In this document: positions 9,732 to 14,844 of the stretch, piece by piece
Position numbering within the stretch: position 1 is the first letter of the stretch
Layout: every line of letters begins with the position of its first letter
Origin: an uncultured Beijerinckiaceae bacterium
GTDB lineage: Bacteria; Pseudomonadota; Alphaproteobacteria; Rhizobiales; Beijerinckiaceae
Assembly: GCA_937863205.1 (NCBI GenBank)
Contig: CALMGA010000449.1
Location: 14,080-28,923 of the forward strand
Length of the DNA stretch: 14,844 nucleotides
Reading direction: 5' to 3'
Made by a program: the position numbers and the translations under genes
The notes under the pieces: generated by a model
Seen by the model: only the letters and a program-made list of their open reading frames with translations
Database searches by the model: none
What the model was told of the DNA's origin: nothing

Positions 9732-9749
9732 GTCAGGCGCGAGCCTGAC
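9732..9749. other. GNRA-capped perfect hairpin
   Basis: A 7-bp perfect stem, GTCAGGC and GCCTGAC, is closed by the tetraloop GCGA. The GNRA loop makes a folded RNA plausible on the plus strand (the minus-strand loop would be TCGC). No gene is assigned nearby. Confidence 0.4.
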
Positions 9750-10076
9750 GACCTGGACCGACGACAAACGTCATCCTGCCCCTCGCTCTCGCAACGGGGA
9801 GAGACGGTAATGACCTCGACAGTCTTTTTGGATCTCAGCGAGGTCGCAGTTGAAGGACTGAAAGTGAGGCGAGTAACTGACCACTCATCCTACAGGGAGG
9901 AATGAGGCTGCGGCGTCTTAGACTGACTACTTCGAAGTGTCATCGCAAGGGGAAGATCGTCGAACGACAACAATCAAACCAGAAATCTCGTTGGTCATAC
10001 TGAAAACCGTTTCGCTGCCCGGAACCGACTGACTTCGAGTCAGCATCCGCCGAGCGGTCGGGCTCGAAGCTCAGCT

Positions 10077-10277
10077 TCAGTGAAGCTTGATTGAGCGGAA
10101 TTTTCCATACATCGAATTGAGATCACGCGACAGCCAGTAGTCACGTTGCGGGCCGGTGCTTTGCCAATCGTTCTTCGTAGCAGATCGTATCGCGAGCGAA
10201 GCGCCGCCGCGTGCCGTCTGCGCCGCGGCGGAACCGGCCGGGATAATTACCAGGGCGATGAAAAGAAGGTGTCGCAC
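10077..10277 (-). CDS. Small putative secreted protein, 66 residues
   Basis: A GTG at 10275-10277, with AAGAGA about nine bases upstream, opens a frame reading MRHLLFIALVIIPAGSAAAQ. This is a convincing signal peptide, with cleavage likely after SAAA. The mature peptide would be about 47 residues, basic, with QRDYWLSRDLNSMYGKFRSI near the end. A longer version from an ATG at 10314-10316 would put 13 polar residues ahead of the signal core, so the GTG is preferred. I do not recognise the family. Local GC content is lower than in neighbouring genes. It is read in the same direction as the candidate at 10338-10547, with 60 bp between them. The stop lies inside a palindrome (10073-10087). Alternatively it is a chance frame in a decayed region. 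Confidence 0.45.
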   Translation of the reverse strand: MRHLLFIALVIIPAGSAAAQTARGGASLAIRSATKNDWQSTGPQRDYWLSRDLNSMYGKFRSIKLH

Positions 10278-10337
10278 GACATCAAGTCTCTTCGAGGATG
10301 CAGCATCTGCAGGCAAAAGATCTGGTTCAGCTAAGTG

Positions 10338-10547
10338 TCAGCAGAGTGAAGGCCCATTGGACGCTTCCCGACCGCCCGACATGCTCCCTGGGTCACGGCA
10401 GAGCTGCTCACGCAGCTCCACAAGGATGGACAAGTTCACCTCGGCAGACGATCGGTTGTCGGGATCGGGAACGCGCGAGATATACTGCTTCTGGTCTTCG
10501 ATGGCGCGTACGACGCGAGCGAGCTTTTGAGTTTTGTTCACGGCCAT
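10338..10547 (-). CDS. Small hypothetical protein, 69 residues
   Basis: The first two thirds (KLARVVRAIEDQKQYISRV, then a DPDNRSSAE turn, then VNLSILVELREQLCRD) look like a real two-helix protein with regular hydrophobic spacing. The last 15 residues look disordered. No signal peptide or known motif is seen. Of its 69 codons, 49 end in G or C (71%), which is less than I expect of the main genes here but still suggests coding. No good ribosome site precedes the ATG, which is the main weakness. It lies about 100 bp after the stop of the methyltransferase gene on the same strand, so it could be the third gene of that unit. Confidence 0.4.
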   Translation of the reverse strand: MAVNKTQKLARVVRAIEDQKQYISRVPDPDNRSSAEVNLSILVELREQLCRDPGSMSGGREASNGPSLC

Positions 10548-10643
10548 GATCCAGGTGCGATAAACGAACGCACGTTCTGCGGCTTCGTTCCAGCACCGTT
10601 CGCAGCGCTCCGCCGGCGCTGAGGGCTCGTGCCGTCGCGGATG

Positions 10644-11360
10644 TCAATCCGGATGACGGGCATGAAGTGGCGGCTGGCTTCGTTGGCCGAGCCAGATCAC
10701 GTGACGGGCGCCGCGCCGACCGCCGCCGGACCCGTCGCGGAACTCCTGGACGACGAATCCGGCGCGACGCATTGCGGTGACGAAGGCGGCGTCGGGCGCC
10801 TCCGACCAGACTGCGAGAACACCTGCGGGGCGCAACGCGCAGGCCGCCGCGGCCAGCCCCGGCGCGCGGTAAAGCGCATCGTTGCCGGCGCGCACTTGAC
10901 CGGCCGGACCATTGTCGACGTCGAGCAGGATCGCATCGTAATGCGTCGCTCCGGCCCTGATGAGGTCGCCGACGTCGCCTTCGAAGAGATGGACGCGGGG
11001 GTCGTCCAGGCAGCCCGCGAAGAAATCGGCGAGGGGGCCGCGCGCCCACGCCACAACGGCCGGAACCAGTTCGGCGACCACGATCTCGCCCTGCGGTCCA
11101 AGCGCGTTGAGCGCCGCACGCAGGGTGAAGCCCAAGCCCAGTCCCCCGATCAACAATCTCGGCTGGGCGCGGTCCCGCAGCAGGTGGCAGGCGCGAACGG
11201 CGAGGGCGGTCTCGGAACCGCCGCGCCGCGAATTCATCAGTTCGACCGGGCCGAGCCGGATCGAGAACTCTTCGCCGCGCTGCCACAAGCGCAGGACTTC
11301 GGCCTTTCCGGGAGCCTCTCCGGGGATCGCCACCGCGGCGAGGCAGATCCAGGGTTTCAA
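10644..11360 (-). CDS. Spermidine-synthase-like SAM-dependent methyltransferase
   Basis: This 238-residue protein has the Rossmann core of spermidine synthases and related methyltransferases. GGLGLGF (72-78) is the nucleotide loop, Glu97 in VVVAELVP is the acidic residue at the end of strand 2, EGDV (127-130) is the next binding segment, and ILLDVDNGP (144-152) holds the Asp147/Asp149 region. The N-terminal block EFSIRLGPVELMNSR matches a family of short SpeE-like proteins in alphaproteobacteria, usually annotated 'spermidine synthase', with no large N-terminal domain. Real polyamine synthesis is unproven; it may transfer methyl or aminopropyl groups to another substrate. The start is a TTG at 11358-11360; the resulting MKPW opening resembles that of relatives, but no clear ribosome site is present. 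It follows the L,D-transpeptidase by 16 bp, suggesting one transcript and perhaps translational coupling. Confidence 0.82.
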   Translation of the reverse strand: MKPWICLAAVAIPGEAPGKAEVLRLWQRGEEFSIRLGPVELMNSRRGGSETALAVRACHLLRDRAQPRLLIGGLGLGFTLRAALNALGPQGEIVVAELVPAVVAWARGPLADFFAGCLDDPRVHLFEGDVGDLIRAGATHYDAILLDVDNGPAGQVRAGNDALYRAPGLAAAACALRPAGVLAVWSEAPDAAFVTAMRRAGFVVQEFRDGSGGGRRGARHVIWLGQRSQPPLHARHPD

Positions 11361-11376
11361 ATCGGCTAGCGGCGCC

Positions 11377-11979
11377 TCAGTAGAAGGAGCCGAACAGCGA
11401 GCCGGGGTCTACCCTCGGGGTGCGTTCCTCGGCCGGTATGTAATCGCGCGGCGCACGTCGCGGCTGATAGGCGTCGACGTCGTAGTTCTCGGCGCCGGGA
11501 TCGCGTGGCGCTTCGGCGGCCGCCTGCTCGTTGCGCCGGTTGACCGACGCCACGGTGGGAGCGACCACGGAGGTATCGCCGGTGATCGAAATCTCGGCGC
11601 CCTCGGCCTTGACGAGGTCGAACAGCATCGCGGCCTTCGCGGCCGGCAGGCGGATGCAGCCGTGCGAGGCCTTGTGACCCCACGGCGATTTGCCGAAACC
11701 GTGGATGGCGTAGCCCGGCGCGAAGAAGATGGCGTTGGGCATGTAAGCGTTCTCGTAGGTGTCGGAATGGTGCTCCTTGTCCATCCACAGCACCTTGAAA
11801 CTGCCGGCCGGGGTCTCGTAGCCGGGCTTGCCCGACGAAACCTTCCAGTCGTAGCTCCCGCCCTTGCTCTCGACGTGCATGGTCTGCGCGTCGAGGTCGA
11901 CCGCGATGCGCACCTTCGCCCAAGCCGGGGAGCCGGAAAGGAGACCGGCGGCAGCGGCGAGAAGCACGAGAACACGCAT
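11377..11979 (-). CDS. L,D-transpeptidase (YkuD family), exported
   Basis: YkuD enzymes form 3-3 cross-links in peptidoglycan or attach proteins to it, in the periplasm, by way of a catalytic cysteine. The 200-residue protein starts MRVLVLLAAAAGLLSGSPAWA, a clean signal peptide, then has a compact catalytic domain (about 25-135). IHGFG (His93) and the signature SHGCIRLP with Cys108 are both present. The remaining 65 residues form a Pro-, Arg- and acid-rich tail ending DPGSLFGSFY, which is probably unstructured. The ATG at 11977-11979 is favoured over the one ten codons upstream: it has CCGGAGCG before it and opens directly on the signal core. No LysM or peptidoglycan-binding domain is present, so anchoring must come from elsewhere. 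The SpeE-like gene follows after 16 bp. Confidence 0.93.
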   Translation of the reverse strand: MRVLVLLAAAAGLLSGSPAWAKVRIAVDLDAQTMHVESKGGSYDWKVSSGKPGYETPAGSFKVLWMDKEHHSDTYENAYMPNAIFFAPGYAIHGFGKSPWGHKASHGCIRLPAAKAAMLFDLVKAEGAEISITGDTSVVAPTVASVNRRNEQAAAEAPRDPGAENYDVDAYQPRRAPRDYIPAEERTPRVDPGSLFGSFY

Positions 11980-12378
11980 GGGTACGCTCCGGGTCAATTG
12001 CCAAGACAACGCTCAAGCTTGCAATAAGGTCCAGATCGTGACGGCGAAACCAACCGCCGCGCGATGTTGCCGTCCGGCAACGCTTCGGCCTCCGCCCGTT
12101 ATCGACAGGTCGCGCCATCAGACGCTTGCCCGCCCGCACCTGCGCACCACGTTGCCTGACATGAGCGAAACATCGATGGGACCGGCTGCGGTCGCGCTGT
12201 TGGCCGTCCTGCTGGCGCTCTGCGTCGTGGCGCGCCCGGCATGCACCGCAGCCACCCGATCCCTCGCTCGGCCCCGTGCCCGGTCCGGGCGACGTCGGGC
12301 CGGGCCTTTGAGCCGGGCTTCCGTTCCGCAAGTTCTAACCAGCGGACGGGCGCCCCCGGCGCCCACGCGAGTCAGCCG
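11980..12378. other. Divergent intergenic region, 399 bp
   Basis: This stretch separates the start of the L,D-transpeptidase gene (minus) from the start of the dienelactone hydrolase gene (plus) and must carry both promoters. I cannot pick out a convincing -35/-10 pair for either. A palindrome CAAGCTTG is at 12013-12020. A plus-strand frame at 12161-12382 starts with a hydrophobic run but then turns into Arg/Pro-rich sequence typical of non-coding GC-rich DNA, so I do not call it. Confidence 0.5.
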
Positions 12379-13173
12379 ATGATCCTGCGCAGCGACGAAA
12401 CCCTTACCGTGCCGGTCGCAGGTCGCGAGGGCGGACCGGCGGGGGCGATGCGGATGCACCTGTTTCGCCCGGCCGAGCCCAACGGGGAAGGCCGTTTCCC
12501 CGGCGTGCTGTTCTTTTCCGAAATCTACCAGGTGACGGAGCCGATCCGTCGCCTAGCCGCGCTGGTGGCCGGACACGGCTACGTCGTCGGCGTGCCGGAA
12601 GTGTACCACGAGTTCGAGCCGCCCGGCACGGTCCTGCGCTACGACCCCGCCGGCACCGATCGCGGCAACGCGCTGAAGTTCGCCAAGCCCGTGTCCGCCC
12701 ACGATGCCGACGCCCGCGCCGGTCTCACCGCGCTGGCGCAGCATCCCGCGTGCACCGGACGCCTCGCCACGATGGGGGTGTGCCTGGGCGGCCACCTCGC
12801 GCTGCGCGCCGCGCTCAATTCCACCGTGGCCGCCGCGGCGTGCTTCTACCCCACCGACGTCCATTCCGGCACGCTGGGGCAAGCGTCGCGTCAAACGGCG
12901 TCGCGCCCAGCGGGCGAGCCCGACGGCACACTGGCCCGCCTCGATGAGCTCAAGGCCGACACTTTGTTCGTCTTCGGCCGCCAGGACCCGCACGTTCCCT
13001 TCGCCGGCCGCGAGGCGATCCGCGCGCGGCTGGAGGTGGTCGGCGCCCGCTACGAATGGCACGAGGTCAACGCCGCCCACGCCTTTTTGCGTGACGAGGG
13101 CCCGCGCTACGATCCGCAGCTGTTCGAACAGGCGGTCGGCTGGATGCTGGCCCTGTTCGCGCGGGCGCTGTAG
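12379..13173 (+). CDS. Dienelactone hydrolase family protein
   Basis: The 264-residue alpha/beta-hydrolase has the dienelactone hydrolase triad: Cys135 in GVCLGGHLA, Asp203 in GRQDPHVP and His234 in NAAHAFLRDEGPRYDP. The N-terminal block (FPGVLFFSEIYQVTEPIRRLAALVAGHGYVVGVPEVYHEFEPPGT, cited in outline) is typical of a bacterial subfamily usually labelled carboxymethylenebutenolidase. Characterised members open dienelactone to maleylacetate in chloroaromatic breakdown, but no catechol-pathway genes are nearby, so the true substrate is open. No signal peptide is seen, so it is cytoplasmic. The ATG at 12379 begins just before the conserved domain; an in-frame upstream ATG at 12241 would add 46 residues of low-complexity sequence and is rejected. 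No strong ribosome site is visible. Confidence 0.9.
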   Translation: MILRSDETLTVPVAGREGGPAGAMRMHLFRPAEPNGEGRFPGVLFFSEIYQVTEPIRRLAALVAGHGYVVGVPEVYHEFEPPGTVLRYDPAGTDRGNALKFAKPVSAHDADARAGLTALAQHPACTGRLATMGVCLGGHLALRAALNSTVAAAACFYPTDVHSGTLGQASRQTASRPAGEPDGTLARLDELKADTLFVFGRQDPHVPFAGREAIRARLEVVGARYEWHEVNAAHAFLRDEGPRYDPQLFEQAVGWMLALFARAL

Positions 13174-13295
13174 CACAACGCGCCAACAGCGAGCCTTTGC
13201 AGCCGTGACCGCGCTGACACCGCCTGCCGCGCGGCGGGAACAGCGTCGCGGCATGGGAATTGTCGCAGGCACGCGATGGACAACGGACCTGCCCG

Positions 13296-13568
13296 ATGAA
13301 CCAGAACACGAAGATGCTGATTGGCGCCCTGGTGGCGGCGGCCCTGGCCATCGCCGGATACTATGGGCTGGTCAGCCCGCAGCAGGCTACCAGCATCCAG
13401 AACCAGGCCAACCAGGCGCTGGGGACGACGCCGCAGGGAACGCCCGCCTCGACCCAGACCGGCGTGCCGCCAGGACCCCTGCCGCAGGCGTCGGCACCGA
13501 CCGTTCCCGGCCAGATGCCGATGTCGCCTACCGCGCCGCCGCCGCAGGCCGGACCGCCGCCGCGGTGA
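13296..13568 (+). CDS. Small Pro/Gln-rich protein with one N-terminal membrane segment
   Basis: The 90-residue protein opens with MNQNTK and a hydrophobic segment, MLIGALVAAALAIAGYYGLV (about 7-26), which could be a membrane anchor or uncleaved signal. The rest is low-complexity: a Gln/Asn/Ala patch (SPQQATSIQNQANQALG), then Thr/Pro/Gln sequence ending in APPPQAGPPPR. The tail would lie in the periplasm and is likely disordered. I do not recognise a named family. It starts 122 bp after the dienelactone hydrolase on the same strand. An in-frame ATG at 13260 would add 12 polar residues; the inner ATG is preferred because it opens on the anchor. No strong ribosome site is seen. Confidence 0.6.
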   Translation: MNQNTKMLIGALVAAALAIAGYYGLVSPQQATSIQNQANQALGTTPQGTPASTQTGVPPGPLPQASAPTVPGQMPMSPTAPPPQAGPPPR

Positions 13569-13872
13569 GGGGGCGAGAGATGGCGTGCTTGAGGGCCTGC
13601 AGGCCCGTTTTGCCGACTGAGAGATCTTGTTCATCCGGTCCCGCTGACCCGTACGTCCGTTTGCCGGTCACAATTGGCGCCCGTCGCGAATGGCATGCGA
13701 TCGCCGCTTAAACTTTCCACCGCGATAAGATGTTGCAGTTCAACCAACGCTGTATTAAGATGATACAGATTACAACCTCTGGTTGACTCTTGTCGACTTT
13801 ACCAACTTAGTCAATAGTACAAATTAGGACCAAGCTGATTTATCAAGATCTGTACTGGCCCACGCTGATATG

Positions 13873-13881
13873 TGTTATTAT
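13873..13881 (+). promoter_or_regulatory. Possible extended -10 promoter in AT-rich island
   Basis: TGTTATTAT fits the extended -10 form TGn-TATAAT with one mismatch in the hexamer. The bases 17 upstream (TACTGG) do not resemble a -35 box. A transcript starting near 13888 would run about 80 bases into a hairpin at 13945-13968. This rests on the motif only, in AT-rich DNA where chance matches are common. Confidence 0.25.
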
Positions 13882-13944
13882 GAACGTTTTGGCGGATGAG
13901 CCATCATGAAGGGAGCAGCAAAGTCTTTAACCGCTGGTTAGGAT

Positions 13945-13976
13945 GTTGGAAGGTAATCAGAATCCAACTTTGCTTT
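13945..13976 (+). terminator. Possible terminator hairpin, plus strand
   Basis: GTTGGA (13945-13950) and TCCAAC (13963-13968) pair around a 12-nt loop and are followed by TTTGCTTT. The T-rich side is on the plus strand, so it would end a plus-strand transcript rather than thrS, whose stop is 26 bp away in the other direction. The stem is short and the loop long. Confidence 0.3.
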
Positions 13977-13993
13977 CTCACTCCGCCTGCACT

Positions 13994-14844
13994 TCAACCT
14001 TCGCCAGCCCGCGCCCGCTTCACATCCGGCGCCGTCGCCTCCTCCGCCAGCAGCGCCAGCGCCTCGTCCAGACCCATCGCCGTCTGCGCCTGGCTGCCCA
14101 GCCGCCGCACCGACACGCGCCGCTCCTCGGCCTCGCGCTTGCCCACCACCAGCAGCACCGGCACCTTGGCCAGCGAGTGCTCGCGCACCTTGTAATTGAT
14201 CTTCTCGTTGCGCAGGTCGCCTTCCACGCGCAGACCCAGCTTGCGCGCCGCCGTCATCACGTCCAGCGCGTAGCCGTCCGCCTCCTGGGTGATCGTCGCC
14301 ACCACGATCTGCAGCGGGGAGAGCCACAGCGGCAGGTGGCCGGCGAAGTTCTCGATCAGGATGCCGGTGAAGCGCTCCAGGCTGCCGAACATGGCGCGGT
14401 GGATCATCACCGGCGTCACCTTGTCGGAATGTTCGTCGATGTAGAAGGCGCCGAAGCGTCCCGGCAGGTTGAAGTCCACCTGGGTGGTGCCGCACTGCCA
14501 TTCCCGGCCGATCGCGTCGCGCAGCGTGTATTCGAGCTTGGGACCGTAGAAGGCCCCCTCGCCGGGGTTGACGCCGGTGGCGAGGCCCTGAACCTTGATC
14601 GCGTCGAGCACGCGGGCCAGCGCGGCTTCCGCCTTGTCCCAGGCTTCGTCGGCGCCCACCCGCTTGTCCGGCCGCGTCGACAGTTTCACCACCACGTCCT
14701 CGAAGCCGAAGTCGCGGTAGATCGAGAGGATCATCGCGTTGATCGCCAGCGCTTCCGCCTGGATCTGGTCCTCGGTGCAGAAGATGTGGGCGTCGTCCTG
14801 GGTGAAGGCGCGCACCCGCATGATGCCGTGGATCGCGCCCGACG
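13994..14844 (-). CDS. thrS: Threonyl-tRNA synthetase, C-terminal part (5' end outside window)
   Basis: This class II synthetase charges tRNA-Thr in the cytoplasm. The frame is open to the right edge, and the visible 283 residues are the second half of the catalytic core plus the anticodon-binding domain. [21 protein letters not shown] (in parts) is the motif 2 region, followed by [21 protein letters not shown] and motif 3 [21 protein letters not shown]. The anticodon-binding domain begins at [16 protein letters not shown] and ends at [18 protein letters not shown]. The last 20 residues ([16 protein letters not shown]) are a non-conserved tail. The N-terminal TGS and editing domains lie beyond the window. 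The gene faces the Pro/Gln-rich gene across the AT-rich island. Confidence 0.97.
   Translation of the reverse strand, partial: SGAIHGIMRVRAFTQDDAHIFCTEDQIQAEALAINAMILSIYRDFGFEDVVVKLSTRPDKRVGADEAWDKAEAALARVLDAIKVQGLATGVNPGEGAFYGPKLEYTLRDAIGREWQCGTTQVDFNLPGRFGAFYIDEHSDKVTPVMIHRAMFGSLERFTGILIENFAGHLPLWLSPLQIVVATITQEADGYALDVMTAARKLGLRVEGDLRNEKINYKVREHSLAKVPVLLVVGKREAEERRVSVRRLGSQAQTAMGLDEALALLAEEATAPDVKRARAGEG

Larger units (their letters stand above)
9217..10076. other. Gene-poor stretch with hairpins and repeats after glgX
   Basis: I find no recognisable gene in these 860 bases. The first part (to about 9800) is GC-rich and holds two GNRA-capped hairpins and a 14-nt direct repeat, listed separately. 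From about 9840 to 10020 the GC content is about 51% (91 of 180 bases counted). Two very short plus-strand frames sit here: 9810-9905 (31 codons, GGGGAGAG upstream) and 9902-10003 (33 codons), overlapping as ATGA. They have no recognisable product, and the AGGGAGG before the second ATG is only one base away, too close for a normal ribosome site. A perfect hairpin CTGACT-TCG-AGTCAG is at 10029-10043, and AGCTTCA-G-TGAAGCT is at 10073-10087. Confidence 0.5.
13569..13993. other. Intergenic region between converging genes, with AT-rich island
   Basis: These 425 bases lie between the 3' ends of the Pro/Gln-rich gene and thrS, so no promoter for either is needed. The first 170 bases have ordinary GC content. 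From 13741 to 13980 the GC content is 41% (99 of 240 counted). The island contains inverted repeats CTGTAT/ATACAG (13750-13755, 13763-13768), CAACC/GGTTG (13773-13777, 13781-13785) and TTGACT/AGTCAA (13783-13788, 13809-13814). No open frame of useful length belongs to it: the one starting at 13896 runs on as antisense of thrS. Confidence 0.6.

Noticed and set aside
9241..9810. 189-codon plus-strand frame and a 148-codon minus-strand frame over the same DNA
   Set aside because: Neither shows a domain, hydrophobic core pattern or ribosome site; both are Arg- or Pro-rich and cross the hairpins and repeats.
10960..12027. 355-codon plus-strand open frame
   Set aside because: It runs antisense through the methyltransferase and L,D-transpeptidase genes, both of which have clear motifs.
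12161..12382. Plus-strand frame starting with a hydrophobic run (VALLAVLLALCVV)
   Set aside because: No ribosome site, and after about 30 residues it becomes Arg/Pro-rich low-complexity sequence; better explained as promoter DNA.
12704..13711. 335-codon plus-strand frame over the dienelactone hydrolase and Pro/Gln-rich gene
   Set aside because: It is out of frame with the dienelactone hydrolase triad and has no motif of its own.
13896..14195. 99-codon plus-strand frame from the AT-rich island
   Set aside because: Two thirds of it is antisense to thrS; only the first 25 or so codons are outside, too few to judge.

Overview
The window is high-GC bacterial chromosome, roughly two-thirds G+C by eye. 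It looks like an alphaproteobacterium: the spermidine-synthase-like methyltransferase, the dienelactone hydrolase, the short L,D-transpeptidase and the MgtE transporter all have the wording I associate with that class. I cannot name a genus. No phage, integrase, complete insertion sequence, CRISPR array or rRNA is visible.

Layout. (a) 1-3770 looks like the worn end of an extracellular polysaccharide locus. It holds the 3' part of a BY-kinase/MinD-like ATPase whose Walker motifs are degenerate, a small periplasmic protein, a tandem alpha/beta-hydrolase and a frameshifted FkbM methyltransferase relic. (b) 3796-5730 on the minus strand is mgtE followed by a cupin_5/DUF985 gene, with a tRNA-Leu(GAG) and its likely promoter just upstream at 5979-6131. 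(c) 6253-9216 is a divergent pair: a type II HAD hydrolase (minus) and glycogen debranching enzyme glgX (plus). (d) 9217-10640 is a gene-poor stretch that falls to about 50% GC in its second half. It contains GNRA-capped hairpins, a 14-nt direct repeat and two candidate small genes on the minus strand. (e) 10644-11979 on the minus strand is a two-gene unit, L,D-transpeptidase then methyltransferase, 16 bp apart. (f) 12379-13568 on the plus strand is a dienelactone hydrolase and a small membrane-anchored Pro/Gln-rich protein. (g) 13741-13980 is a sharply AT-rich island (about 41% GC by count) between converging genes. (h) 13994 to the right edge is the 3' part of thrS on the minus strand.

The enzymes are mostly housekeeping or envelope functions: polysaccharide export, Mg2+ uptake, glycogen turnover, peptidoglycan cross-linking and translation. 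I see no convincing new multi-gene system. The best leads are the AT-rich island, the structured low-GC stretch after glgX, the degenerate ATPase with a two-nucleophile hydrolase and an FkbM relic nearby, and the two unassigned small genes.
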